Shown: piece after piece, positions 36,618 through 44,986 of the stretch
Layout of the letters: every line of letters starts with the position of its first letter
Position numbering within the stretch: the first letter of the stretch is position 1
The notes under the pieces: generated by a model
Database searches by the model: none
Seen by the model: the letters and a program-made list of their open reading frames with translations, nothing else
Told to the model about the DNA's origin: nothing
Translations under genes and position numbers: made by a program
DNA from: Gammaproteobacteria bacterium
GTDB taxonomy: Bacteria > Pseudomonadota > Gammaproteobacteria > Steroidobacterales > Steroidobacteraceae
Assembly: GCA_021323735.1 (NCBI GenBank)
Contig: JAJPKM010000021.1
Coordinates: 124,001-188,000, forward strand
Direction: 5' to 3'
Length of the DNA: 64,000 nt

Positions 36618-38078
36618 CTACCCGGTCGCTGCCGCATACTCGCTGGACGAACGGTATTTCAACTCGTCCGTCAGCAATTCCTGCCAGCGTCGATCGATCG
36701 CCTGGAGCGACCTATTGTTGTCAAGCGTTCTTGAGGGGGCGGCTGTCTGCAACGTCACCTGATCGTGCAATAAATTGCGCACTGACCGATAAAAGTCCGA
36801 CGTGTAGGTACCCTGGAACATCATGTCCAGGTCATTGCTTTCCTGCCAATGCGTCTTGGCGCGCAACTGTGCCTTCACCAGTTCGTAGAACTTGGTGCCC
36901 GGCAACGGATAGGAAACACTCACACCGATGTCGTCGGGTTGCGCGGCGGCCAACAAATCCCGCGTCGCCAAGATGTCTTCCATCTGCTCATCCAAATACC
37001 CCAGCTGAATGAAAAACCCGACGCGAATGCCGGCCGCCTTGAGCCGCTCGCGCGCCGTGATGATCTCGGACACCGTCGTGCCCTTGTTCATGGCATCCAG
37101 AACCTTTTGGCTGCCGCTTTCCGCGCCAATCCATGCCTCTTTGCAGCCGGCATCGCGCAGCGCAAAAGCCATCCGTTCACTGATGAGGTCTGCCCGAGTT
37201 TGGATGGTGAACGGGATTTGCGCATCGGTGGCTCGCGTGGCGGTGGCGAACTCAGTCACCCAGTCGACCCGGAACCCGAAGATATCGTCGGCGAACCAGA
37301 TGTGATCCGGGTTAAAAACGCGTTTAAGATGGCTCATTTCAGCCGCCACTTCGAGCGGACTGCGTTGCATGTACTGATTGCCCCAGATGGGCTTGGAGCA
37401 CCAGGTGCAACGAAAAGAGCAGCCTCTCGATGCGGCCATGTTCAGGCTGAAGTAGCCGTGTGCCTTCATCCAGACTGCGCGGTACCGATCCATATCGACC
37501 AGGTCCCAGGCAGCAAGGCCGGGGTTTTGGGCCAGGGCGAGTCCCTTTGTGCCGCTAGCCTTCATGACTTTGCCGCCGGACATGGAGGCTATTCCCGAAA
37601 GCCCGCGGACCAGTTCCTCATTGTTGATATCCGGCTGCGCATCGAGCCGAGGCAGCAGGGCTAGGAGCGTCGACAGACCTTCGCCCACCAGGGCCAGGTC
37701 CGCACCCGCCCGAAGATAGGGTCCGGGAGCATCGCTGACGTCCGGACCCGCCGCGATCACGCGGGCGCGGGCACTCCGCGCCGATCCGATCATGTCGCAG
37801 GCCGCCCGGCGCATGGTGGCCAGGCACATTTTGCTCAAGAAATTGAAATTATCCTCATAGAACAGCACTACTTGAGGGGAATCCGCCTCCAGCAAGCGAT
37901 CATATTCCTCGATCCCCTCGGCCAGCATGGCGTCGAAAAAGGACACCCGATGCCCGGCCTCGCGTAGCAGCGATACCACCTGCAGCGTGGCCAGCGGCGG
38001 ATACGGTTTCGCGCGGGCGATCTGCTTCTGGTCCAGCCGCAGGAAATAGGAGTGGCAAACCAAGATCGAGAGCATCAT
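36618..38078 (-). CDS. B12-binding-type radical SAM protein
   Basis: The 486-residue product from ATG 38078 (preceded by GGAGA; a frame to 38108 adds ten residues) has a cobalamin-type N-domain (KPYPPLATLQVVSLLRE, ALVGEG) and CSFRCTWC (Cys220, Cys224, Cys227). VWMKAHGYFSLNMAASRG and IGAESGSQKVLDAM pair it with the product of 31952-33340. First gene of a minus-strand unit with the nucleotidyltransferase and methyltransferase. It begins the second radical SAM locus. Confidence 0.87.
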   Translation of the reverse strand: MMLSILVCHSYFLRLDQKQIARAKPYPPLATLQVVSLLREAGHRVSFFDAMLAEGIEEYDRLLEADSPQVVLFYEDNFNFLSKMCLATMRRAACDMIGSARSARARVIAAGPDVSDAPGPYLRAGADLALVGEGLSTLLALLPRLDAQPDINNEELVRGLSGIASMSGGKVMKASGTKGLALAQNPGLAAWDLVDMDRYRAVWMKAHGYFSLNMAASRGCSFRCTWCSKPIWGNQYMQRSPLEVAAEMSHLKRVFNPDHIWFADDIFGFRVDWVTEFATATRATDAQIPFTIQTRADLISERMAFALRDAGCKEAWIGAESGSQKVLDAMNKGTTVSEIITARERLKAAGIRVGFFIQLGYLDEQMEDILATRDLLAAAQPDDIGVSVSYPLPGTKFYELVKAQLRAKTHWQESNDLDMMFQGTYTSDFYRSVRNLLHDQVTLQTAAPSRTLDNNRSLQAIDRRWQELLTDELKYRSSSEYAAATG

Positions 38079-38225
38079 TTCTCCGTAGCTAGACCATCCA
38101 CGCGGCAAGACTATATGCAGAGCTTGGCTTGCGCCATATGAGCCCGGTTATATCGGGTATGTACCCGCCCCGGGGGCTTTAGTTTAACCAGAAGGGATTT
38201 CGCGCATTTTGCCGCCGCGCGGCGT

Positions 38226-38252
38226 TTGCGGCGCGTCCGGACCGCGCCGCAA
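38226..38252. repeat. Perfect 10-bp GC-rich hairpin
   Basis: Arms TTGCGGCGCG (38226-38235) and CGCGCCGCAA (38243-38252) with a 7-base loop. It lies 87 bases past the stop of the minus-strand gene at 38339. No T-run follows on either strand, so a rho-independent terminator is unproved. Confidence 0.5.
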
Positions 38253-38338
38253 CCGGTAGCCAGCGCTAGCTGGGAGCCTCCTAAAGATTCCCCGTGGACG
38301 CAAGCGAGACGGGTGGTCTTCAGTCGGCTCCTCAAGCC

Positions 38339-38650
38339 TCAGCGCTCCCAATGACCTGGTTCGTGATGCCAATGCTGTCCGCGTTGCTCCCAACGGTCGG
38401 GAACCCAGCGATATCCGCGGCGCTCACCGACCCAGCGGCCCGCAACCCATACATGCTCGTGGCCACGCCATTCCCAAAAACCCGGTGACCAAACGAAGCC
38501 CACACGGGGCGGCGGCACTACCTCGACGCGGACCGGGGGTGGCGCGATGTCGATGTCGATGGCGACTCCGGCCGATGCAATTGTGGGTACGCTCACGGTA
38601 CCTGCAGCCATGCATAAACCTAACAATAACGCCTTGCGAGAAGCTTTCAT
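38339..38650 (-). CDS. WXXGXW-repeat secreted small protein
   Basis: ATG at 38650 (AAGGAG upstream) gives 103 residues with a signal peptide (MKASRKALLLGLCMAAGTVS, cleavage probably after IASA). The mature part has a proline/valine-rich linker and tryptophan repeats (VWVAGRWVGE, YRWVPDRWEQ, HHEPGHWER) typical of the YXWGXW/BcpO-related family found in proteobacterial periplasm. Function of the family is unclear. Confidence 0.85.
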   Translation of the reverse strand: MKASRKALLLGLCMAAGTVSVPTIASAGVAIDIDIAPPPVRVEVVPPPRVGFVWSPGFWEWRGHEHVWVAGRWVGERRGYRWVPDRWEQRGQHWHHEPGHWER

Positions 38651-38979
38651 TGAACACTCCTTGATTGAACTGGTTCGGTCACCAAGCCACCAAACCTGGG
38701 ATCTAAACGGCACGGGCATGGTGTCCGTTGACCCACCTGCCGCGATGTGAACCGCCGCGCATTGTAACAACCCGTGCATCGCGCTTAAGTCATTGAGAAT
38801 CTGACGAATATGGCGTCACAGCTGCACCTTAAGACTCGGTAATGTGCGACCTGCCAGGGGTTTCTCCGCCTCACTCATCGTCAGTTAAAACCTACCCGAA
38901 GTCGCGGAGCGGCCGCCTATCCGAGCGGCACCATTTCCGTAGACTTCGTCAGCGTCCCCATCACCGTAGGGAAGCATCT
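38651..38979. other. Divergent intergenic region
   Basis: 329 bases between two divergent envelope genes (38650 minus and 38980 plus). It should carry promoters for both. No RNA gene, long hairpin or obvious operator was recognised. Confidence 0.4.
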
Positions 38980-39528
38980 ATGAAATCTCGTCATTTATTC
39001 ACGGCAGCGGGTTTCGCAGCCGTTGTTCTGCTTTGTAGTTCGGTATCGTCGGCTGCCACCAAAACTCAGATCGATGAGCGTGTACACCACGCGATGCAGC
39101 AGTTCTATCAGCTCGATCCCGCGCATCGGGACTTGGTCTCAAGAGCCAAGGGGGCCCTGGTATTTCCGCGCGTTACCAAGGGCGGCGTCGGCGTCGGTGG
39201 TGAATTTGGCGAAGGTGCATTGCGTATCGACGGCAAGAACGTGACCTACTACAGCGTCTCCGGTGCGTCGGTCGGCTTGACGCTGGGACTCGCAAAACAC
39301 AAGGAGATCATTCTGTTCATGTCGCAGGAAGCCCTGGACAAATTCATGACCAGCCACGGCTGGGCGATCGGCGCGGACACCGGCGTTGCCGTCATGTCCA
39401 AGGGTGCCGGCGGACAGTACGACACTCAGACCTTGCAGCGGCCTATATTGGCCTTCGTGTTTGGCGAGAAGGGGCTGATCGGCGACGTGTCGCTCGAGGG
39501 CACCAAGATCACCAAACTCGACAAGTAA
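38980..39528 (+). CDS. YSC84/SYLF-domain lipid-binding protein
   Basis: From ATG 38980 the product has 182 residues: a signal peptide (MKSRHLFTAAGFAAVVLLCS, cleavage after SSA) and a SYLF domain with RAKGALVFPRVTKGGVGVGGEFGEG, DTGVAVMSKGAGG and LAFVFGEKGLIGDVSLEGTK. SYLF domains bind phosphoinositides in eukaryotes; the periplasmic bacterial members have no settled role. An upstream in-frame start at 38842 would hide the signal peptide and is rejected. Confidence 0.9.
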   Translation: MKSRHLFTAAGFAAVVLLCSSVSSAATKTQIDERVHHAMQQFYQLDPAHRDLVSRAKGALVFPRVTKGGVGVGGEFGEGALRIDGKNVTYYSVSGASVGLTLGLAKHKEIILFMSQEALDKFMTSHGWAIGADTGVAVMSKGAGGQYDTQTLQRPILAFVFGEKGLIGDVSLEGTKITKLDK

Positions 39529-39668
39529 CGACATCGGTGCGCGGCACCTCCACCGCGCACCGTCCTCAGCAACGGCCACGCGTCACCAGGCGCGTGCCTG
39601 TCCAGCATCTTCGCGTCTGTCCAGCATTCTCGCCCCGGGCGGCTGATCCCAGTACACTGGGCTGCTCA

Positions 39669-39755
39669 GCCCCGATGGCGAAATTGGTAGACGCAACGGA
39701 CTTAAAATCCGTTGGCCGCAAGGTCATGCCGGTTCGACCCCGGCTCGGGGCACCA
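39669..39755 (+). tRNA. tRNA-Leu (UAA), CCA encoded
   Basis: Acceptor stem GCCCCGA pairs with TCGGGGC; the anticodon loop CTTAAAA gives anticodon TAA; a long variable arm (TGGCCGCAAGGTCA) marks class II; the T-loop reads GGTTCGACCC. CCA at 39753-39755 is encoded. Length 87 bases with CCA. Confidence 0.97.
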
Positions 39756-39766
39756 ATTTCGGCGTG

Positions 39767-40414
39767 CTACAGCGCCAGCCGCTCGGGCGCCGGCACGCAC
39801 CAGATGTCGATGGGACCGCGACGGCCGCGCAACTCGAATTGCGGAAGCTGCAGGAAGGATCTGGCTCCGCCGTGCCCATTGGTATCGGCGGAAATACTCA
39901 AAGCGGTCGCGATCGTGCAGGAGAACAAGACCTCCCCGGCACGAGCACGACTACAGAGCCGGGCAGCGACATTCACCGTGTCGCCGACCAATGTGGTGGT
40001 CTTGCGCTTCGGAGGGCCCAATACCCCGAAGGCAACTTCACCCAAATGCAGCCCGATGCCGATACCGGCCTCCACCGACAGCTCAGCGCGCCAGCGCCGG
40101 GCCACCGGGGCGAATCCGTTCAGCATGGCATGCCCCGCGGCAAGGGCCTCTGCCGCGCCGCCGTCGCTCTCGCCATTCATGCCGAATCCGGCCATGATGC
40201 CATCGCCTGCCATGTGGTAGATCTTTCCGGCGTATTGACTGGCGGCCGCGCCGAGCACCCGAAAGAATTCGTCCAACAGCGGCACCACGCGCGCCGCCGG
40301 TAGGCTCTCCACCATGCCGGTGTAACCTCGCAAATCGGCAAACAGCACCGTGGCATGCGCCGTGCGTATCTCCCGCGGCTCTCGGGCCCGGGTGACGAGC
40401 AGATTAGCGCTCAA
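39767..40414 (-). CDS. Class III adenylate/guanylate cyclase domain protein
   Basis: The 215-residue single-domain protein has the metal-binding VLFADLRGYT (about residues 23-32), MAGDGIMAGF carrying the second metal aspartate, and LVGDTVNVAARL with the catalytic asparagine and arginine. The position usually occupied by the purine-reading lysine (K-x-x-GDG) reads HMAGDG, so substrate choice is uncertain. No sensor or membrane domain is attached. It is divergent from the cydP-cydA operon. Confidence 0.86.
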   Translation of the reverse strand: MSANLLVTRAREPREIRTAHATVLFADLRGYTGMVESLPAARVVPLLDEFFRVLGAAASQYAGKIYHMAGDGIMAGFGMNGESDGGAAEALAAGHAMLNGFAPVARRWRAELSVEAGIGIGLHLGEVAFGVLGPPKRKTTTLVGDTVNVAARLCSRARAGEVLFSCTIATALSISADTNGHGGARSFLQLPQFELRGRRGPIDIWCVPAPERLAL

Positions 40415-40526
40415 ACGGTACTTCCAGATTCAGTCATGCGATTGATTATGCACCAAGTTCGCGTGCCACTTCACCTACATGGGATGGCGATGCCCTGGCG
40501 ACCCCCATCCGAAGCCGCCACGTGCC

Positions 40527-40599
40527 GGAAGCTGCGACCTTGCTGGAAACTGCGACCCTCGCCGGACGCCGCAACCCTGCTGGAAGCCGCGATCTTGTC
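40527..40599 (+). repeat. Four imperfect 18-base tandem repeats
   Basis: Copies begin at 40527, 40545, 40564 and 40582 with consensus GGAAGCYGCRACCYTGCT; a fifth, more degenerate copy precedes at about 40509. They lie between the cyclase gene and cydP, in what would be the leader of the cyd operon. Confidence 0.65.
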
Positions 40600-40657
40600 A
40601 GGAGCCGGTGAAGGGCGTAGTTTCCCAGTACCTGTTTGCAGTGTCGACGCCACCGGG

Positions 40658-40798
40658 ATGTTGCGCGTGGATGAAAATCACCCTGTAGTCGATACCTGGC
40701 AGCGGCAACTCAAAGTCAAGATCGTCTGGGCACTTGCCGCGAAACTCCTGGCATTGACGCTGCTTTGGTTGCTGTTCTTCAGAGCGCACGGCGCATGA
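40658..40798 (+). CDS. cydP: Cytochrome bd oxidase small subunit CydP
   Basis: A 46-residue protein of one helix (about residues 19-40, reading VWALAAKLLALTLLWLLFF) after an amphipathic, WQRQL-containing N-terminus. CydP proteins of this form precede cydAB in many proteobacteria. ATG 40658 is used; a frame reaching back to 40355 would overlap the cyclase gene. The stop overlaps the cydA start (ATGA). Confidence 0.75.
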   Translation: MLRVDENHPVVDTWQRQLKVKIVWALAAKLLALTLLWLLFFRAHGA

Positions 40799-42336
40799 TC
40801 GATTTCGACGTCGTGACGCTCTCGCGGCTGCAATTCGCGCTCACCGCCATGTATCACTTCCTGTTCGTGCCGCTCACCCTCGGCTTGTCCATGATTCTGC
40901 TCATCATGGAGTCGGTGTACGTGATGACCGGCCGAGACATCTGGAAACAGATGACCAAGTTCTGGGGGGTTCTGTTCGGCATCAACTTCGCCATGGGTGT
41001 CGCCACCGGCATCACCATGGAATTTCAGTTCGGCACGAACTGGGCCTACTATGCACACTATGTCGGCGACATCTTCGGCGCACCCTTGGCTATCGAGGGC
41101 CTCGCCGCTTTTTTTCTCGAGTCGACTTTCGTGGGGCTGTTCTTCTTCGGCTGGGACAAATTGCCGAAAATCGGGCACCTCGTCGTCACCGCGCTGGTGG
41201 CGCTCGGCTCAAGTCTTTCGGCATTGTGGATTCTGATTGCCAACGGCTGGATGCAGCATCCGGTCGGTGCGCATTTCAACTACCACACCATGCGCATGGA
41301 ACTGACTTCGTTCGGCGCCGTACTATTCAATCCCGTGGCCCAGGCCAAGTTCGTGCACACGGTGGCCGCAGGCTATGTGATGGGTTCGGTATTCGTGTTG
41401 TCCATCAGCGCCTGGTACTTGCTGCACGGGCGCAACATTGCCATCGCCAAACGTTCGATGGCGGTGGCAGCCAGTTTCGGGCTGGCATGCTCGATTTCCG
41501 TCGTGGTACTGGGGGATGAGTCTGGATACCTGGACGGCGAGAACCAAAAGATGAAAGTCGCGGCGATCGAGGCGGAATGGCATACGGAACCGCCACCCGC
41601 GAGCTTCACGCTGTTTGGATTTCCCGACATCGCGGCTCACGAAACCCGCGCGGCCTTGAGAATTCCCTGGCTTCTGGGTCTGATCGCCACCCGTTCGCTC
41701 GACCAGTCGGTTTTGGGTATCGAGGATCTGGTGGCCCGTGCCCGCGCACGCATCCTCGCGGGTCGGCAAGCGTACACGGCGCTGCAGGAGCTGCGCGCAA
41801 CCCCAACCGAACCGGCCGATCCTGCCCTGCTCCGGCGCTTCGAGGCGGATCAAGCCGACCTAGGCTACGGCTTGTTGCTGCTGCGATTCACCGATGACCC
41901 CGCCACGGCCACGCCTCGGCAAATCGACGCGGCGGCATGGTCCACGGTGCCCAATGTACCCGTGCTGTTCTGGTGTTTTCGCTTCATGGTGGGATTGGGC
42001 CTGTTTTTCATCGCGCTGTTTGCCGTCGCGTTTTACTTGGCCACGCGGCACCGCTTTGAACGTCATCCCTGGTTTCTGAAGCTGGCATTCTTCAGCTTGC
42101 CGTTGCCGTGGATGGCCGTCGAATTGGGCTGGGTGGTCGCCGAGTACGGCCGCCAGCCATGGGCCGTCGACGGCGTGCTGCCCACATTTCTCGGCGTATC
42201 GCGCACGCCGGCCGGCAACGTCTGGTTCTCGCTGCTGGGATTCGTGATTTTCTATTCCGCCTTGGCCTTGGTGGACGCCTTCCTGCTCACGCGTACCATC
42301 CGGCGCGGCCCTGACGGTCTGGGCTATTCGCCATGA
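40795..42336 (+). CDS. cydA: Cytochrome bd ubiquinol oxidase subunit I
   Basis: The 513-residue protein oxidises ubiquinol and reduces oxygen with hemes b558, b595 and d. It has SRLQFALTAMYHFLF with the b595 ligand His21 (His19 in E. coli), and GDESGYLDGENQKMK at the Q-loop start. The Q-loop is long and divided as in E. coli CydA. ATG at 40795 overlaps the cydP stop. Expression of such oxidases is normally raised at low oxygen; no FNR or ArcA site was identified. Confidence 0.97.
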   Translation: MIDFDVVTLSRLQFALTAMYHFLFVPLTLGLSMILLIMESVYVMTGRDIWKQMTKFWGVLFGINFAMGVATGITMEFQFGTNWAYYAHYVGDIFGAPLAIEGLAAFFLESTFVGLFFFGWDKLPKIGHLVVTALVALGSSLSALWILIANGWMQHPVGAHFNYHTMRMELTSFGAVLFNPVAQAKFVHTVAAGYVMGSVFVLSISAWYLLHGRNIAIAKRSMAVAASFGLACSISVVVLGDESGYLDGENQKMKVAAIEAEWHTEPPPASFTLFGFPDIAAHETRAALRIPWLLGLIATRSLDQSVLGIEDLVARARARILAGRQAYTALQELRATPTEPADPALLRRFEADQADLGYGLLLLRFTDDPATATPRQIDAAAWSTVPNVPVLFWCFRFMVGLGLFFIALFAVAFYLATRHRFERHPWFLKLAFFSLPLPWMAVELGWVVAEYGRQPWAVDGVLPTFLGVSRTPAGNVWFSLLGFVIFYSALALVDAFLLTRTIRRGPDGLGYSP

Positions 42337-43478
42337 CGAGCGCACTCCTCGACTACGCAACCCTGCGGGTCATCTGGTGGCTCATCATCGGCGTGTTGCT
42401 CATGGGTTTCGCCATCATGGATGGATTTGATCTTGGGCTGGGCGCGAGCTTTACCTATCTGGGGCGAACCGAAGCCGAGCGGCGTGCCTTGCTGCATGCG
42501 GTTGAACCTGTTTGGGAGGGCAACCAGGTATGGTTCGTACTGGGCGGTGGCGCCGTGTTTGCCGCATGGCCGCTGCTGTACGCGGCATCGTTCTCCGGTC
42601 TGTACTTGGCGATGTTTCTGCTGCTCGTCTCGTTGATACTGCGTCCGGTGGGCTTCGCATTCCGCGACAAACTCAGCGGTGTTCGATGGCGCGCGGTTTG
42701 GGATGCCGCTTTGACCGTTGCGGGCGGCGCCCCGGCGCTGTTGTTCGGCGTGGCATTCACGAATCTGTTTCTCGGCGTGCCGTTTTCCTTCGATGTCATG
42801 CAGCGGCCGGCGGCCACGGGCGGATTTTTCAATCTGCTGCATCCTTTTGCGTTACTGGGCGGCATCGTCAGCCTTTCCATGCTGGTTCTGCACGGCAATG
42901 CCTACGCCGCCATGAAGGTCGGTGAGCCCATGGCGGCGCGCGCCTGCACGGTGGGGCGCATCGCCTCCGCCACGTTTCTCGTGGCCTTTCTAGGCGCGGG
43001 CTTCTGGGTATCGACGCTGACCGGCTATGAGGTATCCGGCGCTATGGATCACGCGGGACCGTCAGATCCCACGCGAAAGATCGTCGGGCTGAGCGCAGGT
43101 GCCTGGCTCAAGAACTTTCACACTTGGCCGTGGATGTGGGCGGCACCGGTCTGCGCCCTGATCGGTGCGGCTGCGGCGCACACCCTGCTGCATCTGCGGC
43201 GGGGCGGGGGCGCATTCCTGGCCAGCGTCGCGGTTCAGGCGGGCACGATTTTGACCGGTGGGTTCGCGTTGTTTCCCTTCTTGATGCCCTCCTCCACCTT
43301 TCCCAATCAGAGCCTTACCGTGTGGGACGCCTCCAGCAGCGCCAAGACGCTGCTGATCATGCTCATCGCCGTTCTCATCATCTTACCCATCATTCTGGCG
43401 TACACCGCGTGGGTTTTCAGGGTCTTGCGCGGCCGTATTCGCGTCGAGGACATGCACGAACACCGGGGTGGCTACTGA
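42333..43478 (+). CDS. cydB: Cytochrome bd ubiquinol oxidase subunit II
   Basis: The 381-residue polytopic protein begins with LRVIWWLIIGVLLMGFAIMDGFDLG, the family hallmark, then EPVWEGNQVWFV and SSTFPNQSLTVWDASSS near the end. It is coupled to cydA by ATGA overlap and to cydX at its stop. Confidence 0.97.
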   Translation: MTSALLDYATLRVIWWLIIGVLLMGFAIMDGFDLGLGASFTYLGRTEAERRALLHAVEPVWEGNQVWFVLGGGAVFAAWPLLYAASFSGLYLAMFLLLVSLILRPVGFAFRDKLSGVRWRAVWDAALTVAGGAPALLFGVAFTNLFLGVPFSFDVMQRPAATGGFFNLLHPFALLGGIVSLSMLVLHGNAYAAMKVGEPMAARACTVGRIASATFLVAFLGAGFWVSTLTGYEVSGAMDHAGPSDPTRKIVGLSAGAWLKNFHTWPWMWAAPVCALIGAAAAHTLLHLRRGGGAFLASVAVQAGTILTGGFALFPFLMPSSTFPNQSLTVWDASSSAKTLLIMLIAVLIILPIILAYTAWVFRVLRGRIRVEDMHEHRGGY

Positions 43479-43636
43479 TGTGGTACTTCAGCTGGATTCT
43501 CGGCACCGGCCTGGCGCTCTCTTTCGCCGTGCTCAATGCGATTTGGTACGAGATCGTCGAACGGCAACCGGAGGCGGCGGTGGAAAGCACGGCGGTTCCG
43601 CCCCCCGGCGAGCGCTCGGCTCATCAGAACGGATAG
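43478..43636 (+). CDS. cydX: Cytochrome bd oxidase small subunit CydX
   Basis: The ATG overlaps the cydB stop by one base (TGATG) and gives 52 residues. It begins MWYFSWILGTGLALSFAVLN, the CydX pattern of an aromatic N-terminus and one helix, then IWYEIVERQP. CydX stabilises the CydAB complex. The hydrophilic tail after residue 31 is longer than in E. coli CydX (37 residues). It overlaps the end of the convergent outer-membrane gene by 13 bases. Confidence 0.93.
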   Translation: MWYFSWILGTGLALSFAVLNAIWYEIVERQPEAAVESTAVPPPGERSAHQNG

Positions 43637-44922
43637 TTGAGGCCGGTGAAAACCGCGGCACCGTCTTTGCCGTAGCCGACGTCGACGTAACCGACCACGA
43701 AGGGTCTGGCGATACCGCGAAATCCCACTCCCCCGACGGTATGCAAGTGATCCAGCGGATTGGTGCTGGTGCGCGAGAAGACGCGGCCGAGATCGACGAA
43801 GGGCGCAATCTCGACATCGAGCTTGGTGGTGACGGCATCGAAGGTGAACGCCTTGTGGCGCAGTTCGACCGTGGTCGAAAAGGAGTTCCGATCGTAGAAC
43901 CGCCCGGCGCCGAAGCCGCGCAGCGGCTGCTCCCCACCGACCACACTTTGGCCGCCGCCGATACTGCTCAACGCCCAGAACGGTGCGTCGCGCACCGTGG
44001 GTAAGTAGCGCAGCGACACATGGGCAGCCAGCACCGAGTCGAGGGCAAGCGGCCAAATTCCCCTCCCGTCAATGCCGGCCTCGCTGTACGAAGAGTCGTT
44101 GATCAGGCCGCCCTTGGCGGCGGCACCGACATAGGCCACCCATGCCACGCCACGGGTGGGCACGGTCAAATCGTCGCGGGTATCATAGACCAAGGAAACG
44201 CGATTGAGCAGTTGTTGATCGGTGCCGAGCGTACCGGGAAAGCGCGTTTGAATCGAAGGAACGCCGCCCAACGTACCCGGCAACACGTCCACCACCTGCA
44301 AATGCACGGTGTAGAGAATCTGCCAGGTATGGCTCAAGTTCAGGCCGACCTGGACCTGCGCCAGGTCCTGTTGATCCGTGTAATTGGTTTGCGCGCGTTC
44401 ACGCGTCCGGTTGCCGATGCCGAAAAATCTCGTGGTCCCGTCCCGATCGTAGATCAAGCTGTAGTTGATGGACCACCGATCCTCGCGCGAGCGTCCGATT
44501 TGATATTCACCGTCGAATTCTCGCTCCACCCTCTCCTTGATGCCCGCCACCATCGACCATTGTTCGTCGGCGGAGGAGAAGGAAAAGACGCGCGCGTGGA
44601 CTCCGAATCCGAAATTGGGGTTGTAGAGCACGTCGGGCGCAACGATGCGGCTCACGTCATTCTTGTCATCCGTGGTGACCCAGGTGGGAATCACTCCCAG
44701 CGTCAATCCGCTGTTGGGATCTGCGGAGATCAACGGCACGGGGATGAACGGCGCCGTGGCCGGGTTGAACCACTTGGTCCATGACGGCGTGTCCGTCGGC
44801 GCCGCCGGCATGGGTTCACCCAGCACTTGCGCACCGACGTCCTTGGGCGGTGTATCGGACCAACAGGGAGCGGCGAGCGCCATCCAACCGGCCACCGCGA
44901 TCGCGGTCGTCGAGATTCTCAC
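43624..44922 (-). CDS. Outer-membrane beta-barrel protein, Omp85/surface-antigen type
   Basis: A GTG at 44922 gives 432 residues with a signal peptide (VRISTTAIAVAGWMALAAPC, cut near CWS). The barrel has alternating strands, YDTRDDLTVPTRG (a loop typical of the Bac_surface_Ag/Omp85 C-terminal domain), ALSSIGGGQSVVGGEQPLRGF (the conserved L6-like loop RGF) and a C-terminal phenylalanine. POTRA domains are absent. It starts 65 bases after the nucleotidylyltransferase gene on the same strand and may share its transcript. Function unknown; lipid or glycolipid placement is a guess from context. Confidence 0.8.
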   Translation of the reverse strand: MRISTTAIAVAGWMALAAPCWSDTPPKDVGAQVLGEPMPAAPTDTPSWTKWFNPATAPFIPVPLISADPNSGLTLGVIPTWVTTDDKNDVSRIVAPDVLYNPNFGFGVHARVFSFSSADEQWSMVAGIKERVEREFDGEYQIGRSREDRWSINYSLIYDRDGTTRFFGIGNRTRERAQTNYTDQQDLAQVQVGLNLSHTWQILYTVHLQVVDVLPGTLGGVPSIQTRFPGTLGTDQQLLNRVSLVYDTRDDLTVPTRGVAWVAYVGAAAKGGLINDSSYSEAGIDGRGIWPLALDSVLAAHVSLRYLPTVRDAPFWALSSIGGGQSVVGGEQPLRGFGAGRFYDRNSFSTTVELRHKAFTFDAVTTKLDVEIAPFVDLGRVFSRTSTNPLDHLHTVGGVGFRGIARPFVVGYVDVGYGKDGAAVFTGLNYPF

Positions 44923-44986
44923 CGCAGAGGCCGCGCCATGCAATCCACGAGCCCAATGACCGCCGATGTCAGGCCAATCGCGCCCA

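Noticed and set aside
36849-37664. 271-codon plus-strand frame
   Set aside because: Antisense of the radical SAM gene 36618-38078, which has the cysteine motif and a domain-consistent product.
38111-38335. 74-codon minus-strand frame
   Set aside because: Contains the GC-rich hairpin, has no motif and no ribosome site; treated as intergenic.
40527-40599. Tandem repeats considered as a CRISPR array
   Set aside because: Units are 18 bases with no spacers and no cas genes nearby.
40355-40798. Long 147-residue reading of cydP
   Set aside because: The first 100 residues come from the cyclase start region and tandem repeats; only the last 46 match CydP.
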